Source: Prunus persica (lineage: Eukaryota; Streptophyta; Magnoliopsida; Rosales; Rosaceae). From it: 64,000 bases of DNA. Below are positions 47,601 to 59,899 of the stretch, one piece after another. The stretch lies in assembly GCF_000346465.2 (NCBI RefSeq), contig NC_034009.1, positions 15,912,950 to 15,976,949 on the forward strand. The letters run 5' to 3'. The notes under the pieces are model-generated. The model was given only the letters and a program-made list of their open reading frames with translations, was not told the origin of the DNA and searched no databases. A program made the position numbers and the translations under genes. Each line of letters opens with the position of its first letter. The stretch's first letter is position 1.

Positions 47601-49061
47601 AAGAGGTTGTCAATATCATTGCACGTAAAGAGGATCCAGAAAAAGAAGGTTCAAAGCATGTCCAAGTTGTTGAGACTTTTTAAATAGTTACGTGACAGCT
47701 CAATGTTCTCTCCTTCCCCTAGTCACTATTATTCACATCTTCAGTGACATGACAGGACCATCTTGTTTTTTCTCTTCTGTTATAGGGGAGACACACAAGG
47801 ACATGGTGGGACTCAAACTCTAGCCTTGAGCTACAATCCCCCCCACTAACAGATTCTCATTTAATTGCCATTCTTTGACAAAGAGAAACCCACAAAAAGT
47901 GTACTTGAAGGCATGTTCATTCATAAGAACTTGCTTGGACACAGTGATGTGAACACGAAGAACACTTCCTCCAACACAAATACTCATTATACAATAGAAC
48001 TGACTTCAGCATTCACCTACCACCAATAAAGAGTTTTCTTTTCTTTTTTAGATAAGTAACCACCAGACAAATATGAATAGGAAACTAAATTATCCTTGAC
48101 ATAATAATGCTTCATAGTCAATATATTAAACATAAACAAGTGAAGAAAAAGTATAATAATCCGATATAGCACCCTTCCTAACTCACATCCCATCTAGTTT
48201 GTAAGATTTTCATAATGAAACCATCTGGTCCAAGAACCTTATTTCCATTAATTGCTACCAAAAACTCTTCCTCTTCATAATTCTGTTGAGACACTCTCTA
48301 TCCTCATTAGATAGAGAACAAGGATTAGGCATGTATATATGTAAAACCCTGCTATGCAGTGACTAACTTCGTCCAACCCATATTCGACAAAACTGCTAAT
48401 ACTCAGTTGATAAGGTGACTAGTTCTCTTTTGGAAAATAGCATGCCAATGATAGTTTATGTATCTATCCTCCTCCTTAAGTTTCTATGTCCTTGCAACGA
48501 AGCTAAACATTGTACATCATTGCAAAAAAAACTTCCGTACCCCATATCTTCAAAGTGAACAATCATTCTTAATCACTCAATAAACACCATATTTCTAATC
48601 ATTCGCATAACACATAATAAACAAGTGGCAAAGCATGTATCAAATCTCCGACTGTATACTATCCCTTCAAGAGTAATCAGCACAACATCTCAAAATCCTT
48701 AGTTTCATTTTCTCGGCAATCAAAAAAGAATAAATAAATCAAGCATTCAATCAAAGGGGAAAAAATGGTGAAATACCCGTGTCTGGTGGCGGAAAGCAGT
48801 GTCAACGGCGGCAGGGCTAACCGCCGGGGAATGCTCAAGAATGGTCATGGCGGTGGCTTCTTGGGCGATGCCAGTGTTAACCATGATGCCAATTCTGACG
48901 GTTGCCATGAAAGAAACAACCATCAGAGGAATGAGGATGTGGCGATTACAGGAAGGAAGAGCCCAGAAGACAAAGAAGCAGCCGAGAACGAAAACCACGG
49001 CATTGGCAATGCCCAAGATTATGGCGGGCCATCTCAAGTTCTCGATATTTGAGACCCACAT
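37571..49061 (-). CDS. membrane-anchored class 3 lipase, sn1-specific diacylglycerol lipase type, 14 exons
   Basis: I could join 14 exons with GT-AG borders and continuous phase: 49061-48777, 47004-46866, 45639-45420, 45301-45201, 42929-42808, 42711-42620, 42424-42319, 41795-41641, 41229-41102, 39507-39386, 38774-38677, 38554-38286, 38144-37772, 37676-37571. They encode 771 residues. Four hydrophobic segments near residues 11-35, 41-63, 105-130 and 153-173 precede the lipase domain, the layout of animal DAG lipases. The oxyanion-side strand VVIAVRGTETPEDL comes from exon 8. The nucleophile elbow GHSLGG puts Ser478 in place, and MFLDHLPWR supplies His733. At the expected acid position the sequence reads VYNNEFSSRLS, giving Glu529 rather than Asp. 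It should hydrolyse diacylglycerol or related lipids at a membrane; substrate is inferred from family. The largest introns are about 2.3, 2.1 and 1.8 kb. Confidence 0.9.
41552..41631. repeat. (ACAGAT)n and (GA)n compound microsatellite in intron 8
   Basis: About four ACAGAT units run into 27 GA dinucleotides. The tract ends 10 bases from the exon 8 donor (GTATGT at 41640), so the intron RNA begins with GU then a long CU run. Confidence 0.95.
42930..45200 (-). other. large intron 4 of the DAG-lipase gene
   Basis: Between exons 4 and 5. No nested gene or clear transposon end seen; frames at 43422-43604 and 44255-44732 are noise-like. Confidence 0.6.
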
Positions 49062-49320
49062 TGCCGCAATTCCTCTCTCTCTGTCTTTGATTAAAAATTG
49101 AGGGCTCAGTGTGAGGCGACGTCAGTTTGTTGGTGTAGGTGGTGGTATATGATATAGACGCGGATGGATTGGGAGGGACTTTGTTTTTGTAAATTTTGTA
49201 TGTTTGGATGCCAAGAAATTGATTGTTGTTGAGCGTCTGAATTTCTGAACCGTTCGGAAGAAGGAATTGAAAAGAGAGCTGCTATTTTTACCCAAATGTT
49301 CTGTTTCTCTATCATATTAT
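49062..49320 (-). promoter_or_regulatory. 5' leader and proximal promoter of the DAG-lipase gene
   Basis: On the minus strand an AGAGAGAGAGG stretch lies 12-25 bp before the ATG at 49061. No TATA box is obvious. A minus-strand frame at 49106-49315 overlaps this zone and is probably leader sequence. Confidence 0.35.
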
Positions 49321-49525
49321 CTTCCCACCCACTCTGTAAATTTGAAAAAACACAATCATATCTTTCTACTCACTATTATTCTTTAAACACCCTTTAATTA
49401 TTAATTCAAGCAAATTCTTTTTAAGTTAAAAAGGTCTGCTAACTAGTAATGTCATTTAAATTTAATCTAATGGCTGAAAAGTTGGCATATCACAATTAAA
49501 TATAAATAAATTGCCTCATACTTGT

Positions 49526-50239
49526 GCCAGTTTGACATTACTTATTTGAAGTGATAAGTGATTTTAAAAAAAATTTGGGAAGCATAGCTCGTTTGGTAAA
49601 CTATGAGAAAATCACTTATTGTAAAAAATTGATGTGAGAGAAAGCTATAAGGGAAAGCAGCTAATGAGGTACTTTCATTTTCTGATTATGCAGGAATCAG
49701 TTTCAAAGAGGTGCTAGGTTTAATAATTATGCAACAATTATTTTCTGATTATATAGGAATTAGTACCAACAACACTTTTAACAAAAAGTTTACCAAACGC
49801 CAAATTGCTTTCTCTCACAGTTGATTTCTCTCACAGCAAATTTGGCAGCGATTATTTTCACAGCACAGCAATGTCAAACTGTCGATTTGGCATTTACTTA
49901 TTTGGGGTAATAAGTGATTTTTAAAAAAATTTGGGAAGCCTATCCCGTTTGGTAAACTATGAGAAAATCACTTATTATTAAAAATTGTTGTGAGAGAAAG
50001 TTATAAGGGAAATCAACTAATGAGGTGCTTTCATTTCCTGATTATGCAGGAATCAGTTTGGAAGAGGTGTTGGGTTTAATGATTATGCGAAAATTATTTT
50101 ATAATTATGCGGGAATCAATACCAACAACACTTTTAACAAAAAGTTTATTAAATGCCAAATTACTTTCTCTCATAGCTGATTTCTCTCACAGCAAATCTG
50201 ATAGTGATTATTTTCACAACACAACAATATCAAACTGGC
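49526..50239. mobile_element. tandem pair of hAT-type MITEs
   Basis: The outer ends are inverted (GCCAGTTTGACATT on the left, ATATCAAACTGGC on the right). In the middle, near 49871-49895, ATGTCAAACTG meets a second left end, GATTTGGCATTTACTTATTT. The two ~355-bp halves are direct copies that share blocks such as TTGGTAAACTATGAGAAAAT and ACCAACAACACTTTTAACAA. No coding capacity. Confidence 0.8.
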
Positions 50240-50257
50240 CTAATATACAATGAATTC

Positions 50258-50345
50258 GAATTATTTGTTCTTAGTTTTTTCAAATCTTTCTTCCAAGAGC
50301 TATGAAAACCATATTAAAAACTGAGAACAAATAGTATAAATTTGA
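50258..50345. repeat. short foldback sequence
   Basis: ATTATTTGTTCTTAGTTTTT (about 50260-50279) is inverted as AAAAACTGAGAACAAATAGT (about 50314-50333), separated by ~35 bp. A small MITE or MITE remnant. Confidence 0.6.
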
Positions 50346-51415
50346 CTTTCAAAACAAATGGTCTGAATCTTTGTGTTTATAAACCACTAAAATCTCACTC
50401 TTTCTTGCTCTTTAATTTCACAAACAATTGAACTTCTCACTATTTACGGGTGATTTATATTTCTTTTAATCAAATGCCAATGATATGAAAATGAGGAAAA
50501 ATCGGGCAATTGAAGAAACTTTTATTCTTTAATCAAATGCCAATGGGATGAATTAATGCTAGGATATGATTCTCTCATTTTCACAAGTTATGAACATAAC
50601 TTATGTTGAAAACAAATCAGATCTTGGAATAGAGGATGGTAGAGAAGGTGCAATAATATGAGATAGGAAATTTCAAGAATCGCCCGTAGTTAAAAGCTGC
50701 TGGCTGTTCTCAGTTTTTTTATAAGAAGCTGAAGGCTCTGACCAAAGCAAAAAACAAAATTGAAGGCGCATGTACTTGGGAAGCGAGAAATTTGACGATT
50801 GATATTTGTGCTTTGGATTTTTTTAACTTTTTTAATTTTAAGGTTGAGGCAATTGTTTTGATTTTTAATCCTTTTCTCCAAGTTCTTAGAAGTCTTTTCA
50901 CAAATGGGTAAATTTGTCTTTAAAATTTTAAAAATATAGTGGGTGGGGAAATAGGATTCGTGGGTGAAAATAGCAGCACCCATTGAAAATTACATAGAAT
51001 TCTAAAATGATGGAATTTAGATTTCCATCATTTCAATTTCAGGCAATTAAATATTTAAGTATTTGGATTTATATATGTCGAATTTTGTAAATGACACTAT
51101 GAAAATTATTTTGGTAAAAATTAAATTCGGGAATTTGATGCCCCAATTTCCACAATTTTTTCCACACATCATTAAATAAATTCTGTGCTTAAAACAAAGG
51201 GTGATGATCGCCCAAAAGAAAATATCCCAAATATTTCAACTCAACACTGACTATAGGGGTCCAATTGTTCAAACCCGCTATACCGAATTTGTTCAATCGT
51301 TTGGTTCCATTTAGTCCTTGAACTTGTGCCCAATTCACACTTTTATCCTATAAGTGTAAAAATTGCTCATGTACATCCTTAACTCCACTTTTGGTAGCAC
51401 AGTTGGTATTGCGAT
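50346..51415. other. intergenic stretch, no supported gene
   Basis: AT-rich. Overlapping minus-strand frames at 50690-50983 have no family resemblance. The last ~200 bp before the retrotransposon resemble the end of an older TIR element, but no partner is visible. Confidence 0.35.
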
Positions 51416-52150
51416 TGTGGGAGCAAATATTTTTGTCTCCAATTATAGCACGGCTTGTGGAAAAGAAGAATATCGCTTAAATTAATTAATTGAACCAATT
51501 TATTTGGCCAATTAATTAATTTGGGATAATATCTTAATTATAGGATATTATCTTTATTTAATAAGATATCATTAATTTAGATATTATCCTAATAAGGAGA
51601 TATAATCATCATCAAATTAGGATATTTGGATCCCAATCAAATCCCTAATGGACTCAATCTCCACAATTTGGGGAAAGAATAAACTCCTTCCTAATAAGAG
51701 TTATATTCTCTACGAAACCCTTGCCTCCGAGGCTTCTATAAATAGATGACTTCATTTATCATTCAAGGTACATCTAAACCTACTTGGAAAACACAAGAAA
51801 ACTCTCCATCTCTCTCTCCCTAGCCACTGGCGACGCCACCACCGCCGTTGGCCACACATCTCTCCTCTCTCCATATATTACATACACGGCTCTGGCCACC
51901 ACACACAGCTCCGGCCACCCGGTTCTCACCCTAAAGAAATTTTTGTGCTATTGTTTCACCTAGATTCAATCGAACTAACTTAGGCATCGGAGAGCCTTTG
52001 GCCAACACCCCCTTCCCCCCCGCCACCCCTCCCGGGTGTGGTCTATTTACTTCGTTCTTTTGTATATGAATCGAGGAAGACAGAGAAGGAAAATTGAAGG
52101 TTGAAGATTTACAAAGTGAATATTCTCCCGCGAGATTATTTGCACAAACA
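51416..52150 (+). mobile_element. 5' LTR of a Ty3-gypsy retrotransposon
   Basis: It starts TGTGGGAGCAAATATT and ends GCACAAACA, directly before a primer-site-like word. A TATA box TATAAATAG is at 51737-51745. A GC-rich block with AACTTAGGCATCGGAGAGCC is typical of plant Ty3-gypsy LTRs. The partner LTR is not in the window, so the ends rest on the TG..CA rule and the adjoining primer site. Confidence 0.7.
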
Positions 52151-52173
52151 TTTAGTGCTTTCATTAAGAGCAC
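52151..52173 (+). promoter_or_regulatory. primer-binding-site-like sequence of the gypsy element
   Basis: TTTAGTGCTTTCATTAAGAG follows the LTR end directly. It resembles the TTGGTGCTTTCATTGAGAGC word found at this place in many plant Ty3-gypsy elements, with three changes. Confidence 0.55.
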
Positions 52174-52269
52174 AAGTTGTACTCCACCCGTGCTCAAGGA
52201 ATCCGTTCGTCCTATTTTCCAATCCACTGAAACCTTCCAAATAACCAAGGTTGGAAGCAAGCGCACTAG

Positions 52270-53852
52270 GAGCAAGACCGTCGCAATGGCTTAATCCGCG
52301 ATGGCCCAAAACCACTCTTCCCACGATCCCACGATCGAAGTGGTGGCTCCACCACCTCACGCATCCATAAACTAGCAGCAAAACCTTGTTGTCGGACAAC
52401 CCCATCGGGCCCTGCCACTATTATACAGCCCCACGACCAGTTCTACTTCGCAAGGCCCAACGGTCGGCACAACTGTGCACCCTTACGAATCCACCGTCAT
52501 GCCCTTGCCGCCACACCACCTTGCAACGAGATCTAGCAATCTTCGGCGGCCTCACGATTGGATCTAAAGCCCACCATCATGGCGTCGCCACCGAACATGG
52601 TGGACTTACTGCTATCACCGACTTTGGCCCAATCTTGGAGCAACTTCAATCATTCCCTGCATTGCCTCTGCACTCGACGTACGCTCCTGTGTACACCTTT
52701 AACGAAACCCTAGCACGCGTACAATTGGGCTCCACACAATTCTCTCATCCTAGTTCACGAAGTTAATTTGACCTCAATCTGAGAGTTGACCAACTAACTC
52801 AGAGAATGGACGACCAAAACCACTTTGTGAGGTAGCTCCTCAACTAAATAAACTTGGCTCAAAACCTTGACCTTGGACAATAGGACGAAGAGAGAAGGAT
52901 GGACGAATGAGTCGGTGGGCAATTCGATAAGTCCCAAGCAGGTCGAGCAGAAGTAAGCAGACAAGGAGAGGGACAACAACGCGATCAGCTTGCTGACATG
53001 TCACAAGCATCTGCAAGCCATACTCAGAGCAGACAAAGTCTTCTATCTAGATTTGAGTTCAAGGACCAACGCGCATGAAAGGCTGGGACCGTAACTTGAC
53101 ATCCACGCTCGCTTGGGCATGCAGGAAAATGTTCATGAAAGGCTAGGCCCTTAATGAGATCAACCTGACGACTCTCACAATGAGGATTGTGAAGAAAGGC
53201 GCTTTACTACCCACTCCAAAGAACTAATTCCTGTCGACAAGCTACAGGGAATCCCTCGCAAGCATAGTGCACCAACATACTGCCTAGGCGGGACAACCGA
53301 GAAGGTCGACCCTTGCGAGCCAACCAAGAAGTCAACCAGCGTCGCCCAAATCGTGAAGCTCACCTACGTGACCCACAAGCCATGTGCGCATAGGATGTCA
53401 AGAAGCTTGTGAATAACCAGCTTCGAGATTTGAAGATCGGAGAAGGTTTCGAAAATGCTCTGCGCAGGGAGGTGGACCAAGCAAACTTCTCACTGTTCAC
53501 CGTCAAAATTGAGCAGGCTGCTCCCCCAAAGGAATTCTCAACGCCTTCGTTCACACATTTCAAAGGGGATTCCGATCTCGAGAGTCATCTGAAACACTTC
53601 AAAAGTATTATGATCCTTTATAAGACCGACGACGCGCTAATGTGCAAAGTGTTTGTCATGAGTTAGCAAGGAGCGGCCAAGATTGGTTCTGTACCCTACC
53701 ATCCGGGCCGATCAGCAACTTTAAGGAGCTAGCTTACGTCTTCACCAAAGAATACACTTTTTATCGGACGATCAAGAATAACCTTGACCATCTGTTCAAG
53801 CTACATAAGAAGTCCGATAAATTCCTCCGAGACTACATCAAGAGGTTCAAGG
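52270..53852 (+). pseudogene. gypsy gag pseudogene, cut by a second element
   Basis: Codons from about 52286 resemble a gag start (MAQNHSSHDPTIEV), then many stops. The retrotransposon gag domain is recognisable from about 53409: PKEFSTPSFTHFKGDSDLES, an in-frame stop or shift at about 53664, then LPSGPISNFKELAYVFTKEY and LRDYIKRFK near 53820-53852. Homology ends abruptly at KRFK, where the next element begins. Non-functional. Confidence 0.75.
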
Positions 53853-55704
53853 TGTTCACCCGTTTCGTGTTTGTTTCTGTGATGGTAGGGTAAAGTTCCC
53901 CATTGCCTGGTCAACAAGTCAACTTTCTTTAGTGTGCGAGCGTGCCACTGTTAATAATGAAAAATCCTAGCAGACTTCGAAAATAGATAACTTGGGCCCC
54001 AAGTTACTGATTTCTAATCAAGCGAATGTGAATTTGGGTGAGGAATATCTCTCAAGTAAGTCCTTTTCTTGCCTCAGACTGGTGAGGACTTCACAATTTT
54101 TCACAATACAATATTCATAGTTCTGGCCATAATAAATTATGAGAAAATGAACTGTTTTTAAGCAGAACTACCTTTTACAAAACTCAAAAGGGAAAAACCA
54201 ACTCTAGAAAGACAAAAAGAATGCTGAACTTCCATTTCTGCCTAGGTAGATGCTTCTGATCTGGGCTGTACTGGATATACCTGTGCTGGACTGGACTATC
54301 AGCAACTTCAAGTGTCAAGTTTCAGCTGTAAATCGATACCAACATTTAGGTTTGGCAGAGCTTTAATCAATTTCAAGCCCTGGAAGGCTTTTTGAACAGA
54401 CAGAATTGCGGCCTCTTCAGTCTGAAGGGGGCAGAAGTGGCTGAACTCAAGGATTACTGAGCTGAAACTGCACTGTGATACTTGTTCTGCTTGATCAGGG
54501 CTCTCCATAAATTTGTTGAGGTTTTTATATTTGTAAAAACCCAGGCTCTGCTTGTTTTGGCTTTTGCTGAACCAAATTTGCAATGAGAGAAATCTCGTTT
54601 TAAATGACTTTTCTCTAAGTCTGAAACTAATTTGTAGTTGGCTTCTTTCTTGAGTTTTTGTCTTTTGACTTATTTTTGGTTGTTTGATTGATTGTCCTTT
54701 ACTCTGTTCACCCTCTCATATATTTATAAGAAATGATTTGGAGTGGTGCTTCTAATTGTTTTAATAATGGGGGGCAAAATTTCTCAAAAGATCTCTCATG
54801 TTTAAATGCAAAGAAAAAGGGGTTCTATCAATTTCTGGCAGATAAGCCCTCAATAGTTAGTTTCTAAAGCAATCACTTCCCTGTTTTTCTTGAAAGAAAA
54901 CCTACCCCTTCTTTAATTCCAACTACTTTTTGTAAGAGCTCAACTGTGACAGTTAGTTTGATTTTCCATTTTGAACAACTCCCTGCTTCCTACTTCCTGC
55001 TTATCTCCCAAACGCAGTCTGCTTATCTCTTGAAAATGGTGCCTTTCTTTGGAGCAGATTTTTCTTTGAGTATATATATATATATATAATGGATTTTGAT
55101 CTTCTGGTAGCAGAGATTTTCAGAGATGTCTTTCTCAAACCTGCCCTTATTAACTCCTTATCAATCCCAGTTGAAATTGCTGACTTTTCAAAGTTCAGGC
55201 AGTCACATGAGTTTGCCTCGAATTTTGGGCCTTTCTTGTCTTTTAATCATGCTAAGCCCAGTTTGAGTTTTGAAATTGTGGGCTGATTTTCCTTTTTTCG
55301 AAGCCCAAATGACAGATTATGGGCTGGTCCTTCTTGGATTTGGGCTTTTGAATTCAATTTCAATGCAAAGCCCAATCTGCTTGGGTCCTGAGATTGCTTC
55401 GTTAGTCTGGGCTTCCAGTGTTGGGCTGAGTGTGTATTTTTTGCCCATTCATTTAGGGATTGCTAGTGGCTGTCCAATTTTGACATGGGCTTTTGATATT
55501 TGGACTGGGTGTGCCAAATTTAGGCCCAAGCAATGCCCCTTAAGTCTGAATCGTTTGGAACGGTTCCAGACTTAAATGACTTGGCCATTAATTTGCGCAC
55601 GCCAATTTTTGTTAGACCACGTCTACCTACTACGAACTAGACTTCGTGGGGAAGTGGGCATTTACTAGCTAGTGACTAGCTGGTCATTATCAGGTGGCGT
55701 CTCA
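53853..55704 (-). other. presumed 3' LTR of the Tat-like element
   Basis: About 1.85 kb without genes between the cut gag and the antisense gene. It has a (TA)n TATA-like stretch at 55069-55088. The open frames in it (54308-54583, 55089-55575) do not resemble proteins. Exact ends are unknown. Confidence 0.4.
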
Positions 55705-55889
55705 TCTTCTCTTCCCATGATTTTGAGCTCTTTTTAAGAAATTTAAAACTCAATAGTTCCTGTTCATTCGAAAACCTAACTTCCTCAGACCTTGATTCTC
55801 TTAGTTTTCCCCAGAATTTTCACTCTTCTCTTTCACCAGCCCCTGCCTTCCTTACTATTTTCTTTGTTTCAGCTCGAAAAATTCTGGAC

Positions 55890-58800
55890 ATGTCTTCTCC
55901 AAAAACTCGTGCTCAGTCTTCCTCTTATGTTCCTCCTATCTACGTTACTAGGGCTGGTGTTGATAAGCACGCCATTGAGGTTCGGAGCAAGCTCCATCCT
56001 TTGGCCCAAACGAACCTGGACGAAAATGTCCTTCACCTTTTCGAAAACACCTTGGTGCTAGGCCCTCACTGGTTTGGTCATGTACCTGCTGAAATGGCAG
56101 AGTTGTTCAAAGATCACGCCGAAGCTCCTCTTTGTTTTCAAAGCCCTTCTGCCTTGGCATCCCATTCTTAGGTTAGGAAGAACCTGAGCCGCTCGTTTCC
56201 TTTGAGCATAGTGAGGAACAATCCAATCAAGTGGGCAGACTGGATTGACAGACTCCTCCTAAGATATGGATCTCATACTTTTGTCCAAGCAGTCGATAAA
56301 CAGGGATGAGAGTCTTCTGGCTGCTGCTCTCTGCTTCTGGAATTCTTCCAGCAACACGTTTGACTTTTATGTAGGCCAGATGGCTCCAACTCTGCTCGAT
56401 ATGGCTCAAATTTTTGGGTTCAGACACCATGGATGACTTGTAGATGCAGTGGGTGACTATCACAGGAGAAAGAACCAAGAGAAACTGTCCAAACCATTTA
56501 CTATCTCTCCAGCCACAATCAACTAGAACTGCTCCTTCTCCAACTATTTGAAAAAACTCAATGCAGAGAAGGACAAGGAGCAATAGCACATGTTGTTCCT
56601 TTTGTATTGGCTGAATAGATTCATCTTCCCCAACCGTTCCTCAGCAGTTCTGCTCGAGTACAGGCATCTAGCAGAGGCTCTGCACAACCACACTGATGTG
56701 GGGCTTGGACCCATAGTTCTGGCCCATCTGTTCAAAAATCTGCACACTGCCACCCTGGAGAATCCCTTGAACCTGTTTGCTCCCGGCGCATTCTGGATGA
56801 TCCAGATCTGGCTATAGGTTTACTTCCTAGAACTGAGGTTTCCAGACATAATTCTGTCTGAAGATCAGGTTCTGGCCCTTCCTCTGATGTCGGCAGAAGT
56901 GCCCAAGCGTTCCATCGAAGAGTACCTGATGTTCTTTAGGCATTGCACCAAGAGATCTGCTGCTCAATGGCAAGTGGTGGTCAGAAGAACATATCCTTGG
57001 TTTCAGCCAAGATACCGGCTGTTTGAAAAGGAACCAGAGGAAGCAGCGGCCAGAATTGACTTTAGGAAGAAGTTCTTGAGTGTCATCCTATCGAAAGATC
57101 TGCTCCATGGAGGTGGGAAGCCTCCAAATTATCATCTGGGGGCAGAAGTGTACCATCCCAACTTCTGTGCAAGACAACTTGGCTACCCTCAGCTTATTTC
57201 TCAAATCCTATAGAAGCTGCAATCAGGCCACTTCCTGGAGGGATTCAGATGATCTGGAAGTGCACAAGGATGCCAGATGTGCGGTGAACAAGATAAACCG
57301 AATTCTTGCAGTTCTGCCGAGTTTGACGCTTGGTAGAATGCTAGATTCCAAGGTCTACCTGCCTCCAGCACTGCACTAAAAATCTTTTTTTATGTCTGGG
57401 ACTCCTGGACCATTTATGCATAGGTAGAGGCTAAGAACTTCATGATGCAGACCATCAAAGACATCAATGCTCAAGTCATAGAAGGTAGACTCTCAATTCT
57501 TATTCAATCTGCCTTTGTGATGATGTCTAATAATTTTGTTCTGCCTGCATCAGACCCTTCCTTGACAAAGAACATAGGCGGGGCAATCAATCCAGGCTGG
57601 AGAGGTGATTGGTAAGTTTTCCATCATTTTGTTCCTTCTATTATTTTCCTAATGGATTGGCTTCTAACTTGCTTTGTTTTCTGTGCAGCTACTTTTGTCA
57701 TTGCTGCTGGAGACTTGGAGCTTCCCTCTGGAGATGAAGAGGATGACATCCTGGCAGAACAACCATCTGTCGAGGCCACTCATTCTGGTAGAAGGAGCAA
57801 GAGGAAAGAAACTGCTCTAGTCCATGATAGTGCTACTCAGTCAGAAACTTCAGGTAAGTCTTGAGAGCTTGAGCTTTTCCGATTCTGTTCTGCTCTGTTT
57901 TATTCAATTCAGCTCATGCTTTAATCATTTATTGCCTGTTCTTTGCAGCTGAAAGTCCTCCTCCCTCTCCTACTAAGTCAAAAAGGCTTAGGAAGAGAGT
58001 AGTGGCAGAATACGTAGCCACAGAATCTGCAGCAGCTCCTACTACCACTTCTGGGACAGATGAAGAGCTGAGGGAGGCCTTCGAGTCAGTATAGTAGGAA
58101 AAGGAGCAACAAGAAGAAGAAGAAAAAAATAAAAGAAGTGGAAGAGGAGGTAAGTTTTGTTCTCCATATATAAGAACAATTCCATCATGTTTTATTCTTC
58201 TGTTCTGACTTCTGTTGATCTGTAGGAGGAGATTCCTGCTGAAGTGATTGCAGAGGGTATCGCTTTGGGGCAGAAGCAGCAGGAAACCCCAAAGGCAGAA
58301 CTGACCAGTTCGGAGTTGGCCTTTTTTGATGATGTAAAGGCAGAACATTCTACTGCAGTTCTAGCACCTAAGGAGCAGGCAGAGCAATCTATATCGGAGC
58401 CTATGGAACAGGCAAAACGTCCTGTTTCAGTCACAGAATCTGAAGTGGAGGTAGCTGTTGCGTTTTCGATCCTGTGGTAATTTCCTGTTCTTCTTTTAAC
58501 AGTCTGTTTTCTGCAGTTCTATCATATCTTTGTCTCTCTAACTATCATACTTTCCAGGTAGAAGTGCCCAGAACTGCTAGGACTTTGGCAGTGGTGACCA
58601 GTCCTTTGAAGCCTCCAATTGTAGCTGTAAGTTTTACTGTGCTTTAGCCCTTCTTTTCCCTTTTTATTCTGACTTTGTCTAGAGCTGACTTTGAGTTTCT
58701 TTTGTAGATGCCTATCCATTCTCTACTAGGTTCATCTACCACGACCTCCTTTGCTGATCCAGAATTGGCAGAATTCGAAGCTATGGACTTAGATGCCCAG

Positions 58801-59427
58801 CTGGACAAACTGGAGAAGCTTAGCTCTACTCATGGCAAGGAAAAATCTAAGGCAGTGAATGTGGCAGTGGATAGGGTGAAGATCTGGCAATCCATTTAAC
58901 TGGATTTAGATGAAAACCAAGAAGCTGTTGACCAATTAATGAAGGACCTGGACCTGCTGCATAGGGAAAACATGGCTCCTAGGCCCATTCTTGAGATTAG
59001 CCTTGGCTTGGCGAGAGATGTACTCAATCTCCACAATCGTTATGGAGATCTCAAGCCTTCTTTCAAAGCTTCTGAATTCTGCAAGGCTACCCATGAAGTC
59101 AACCTGGTTGACTACCAGAAACAGAAGGCAGAATTGGATATGATGGTTGCTGATTACAAGGAAACTAAGACTGCAGCTGATAAACTGGAAAAGCACATTG
59201 AAGAACTTCAGAAGCAGCTAGCTAGCTTGAGGGGCAACCAGAACAGGCTTGGGGCTGGACTGGGCAGTAAGACAAAAATGACCTTCCTTGTGCAGAATAT
59301 GGTGTCAGCTTCTAAGCCTGCCCTGGAGATTGCAAAAGCCTCTGTTCTTCAAGGAATGCTCCTTCAGAAAGAGATCTCCACCAAGAAAATCGGATTACAA
59401 AAGACTCTAAAGAAACTAGGCCTTTGA
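55890..59427 (+). pseudogene. plant mobile domain gene, antisense to pol, with introns
   Basis: Starts MSSPKTRAQSSSYVPPIY. The next ~500 codons carry plant mobile domain words, such as LHPLAQTNLDENVLHLFENT, FYVGQMAPTLLDMAQIFGF (with a shift), GPIVLAHLFKNLH and EVYHPNFCARQLGYPQLI near 57148-57201. Downstream, exon-like acidic and Ser-rich pieces are separated by introns with GTAAGT-type donors at about 57612, 57853, 58151 and 58627 and CAG/TAG acceptors. The last piece (58939-59427) is Lys/Glu/Leu-rich and likely coiled coil. Stops at several places, for example about 56169, 56815, 57211 and 58092, make this copy non-functional. The role of such genes in retrotransposons is not known; related domains occur in transposases. 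Confidence 0.7.
58939..59427 (+). CDS. coiled-coil C-terminal piece of the antisense gene
   Basis: An open frame of 162 codons following the domain pieces upstream. Heptad-like segments include ADKLEKHIEELQKQLASLRG, then a basic tail ending KIGLQKTLKKLGL before TGA. About 65 bp after the stop is an AATAAA-type signal (near 59496). Probably the terminal exon of the gene starting at 55890. Confidence 0.5.
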   Translation: MKDLDLLHRENMAPRPILEISLGLARDVLNLHNRYGDLKPSFKASEFCKATHEVNLVDYQKQKAELDMMVADYKETKTAADKLEKHIEELQKQLASLRGNQNRLGAGLGSKTKMTFLVQNMVSASKPALEIAKASVLQGMLLQKEISTKKIGLQKTLKKLGL

Positions 59428-59899
59428 AATTTTTTATTTTTATTTTTATAATTCTGAAAATGTAATAAACTTAGTCATGAAAAATGACTATATTTAATAA
59501 AATGTTATAAAACTAGAGGGAGAAAATGTAGAGAGAAGTGATATGCTAAAGACAAAGTTTCACCATGTTTATTCCTCCCTTAATCTTTGGTAGAACCACC
59601 TATTTATATGCTTACAAGATAGGAGATTGAATACCATCATTTACAATATACCTATAGGTTACAAGCATTAATTACAAATACTTAGTGCATATGTTACATA
59701 AAATCCAACGGTGGAATATTAAGAGGTATGGTGGTCATCCACCAACTCATGCATTTACAACACTCCCCCTTGGATGTCCACCATACAATGACATTGTTTC
59801 CTCATTAAAAACCTTGCTTGGAAAACCCAATGGGACAAAACCAAAGCGAAGGGAAAAAGAGTGAAACTTTCTTCTGAATCATTGATATGGTGTTGGATG

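Noticed and set aside
53409..53893. Intact gag gene
   Set aside because: Stops and a frameshift near 53664, heavy decay upstream and loss of the domain's end at 53852.
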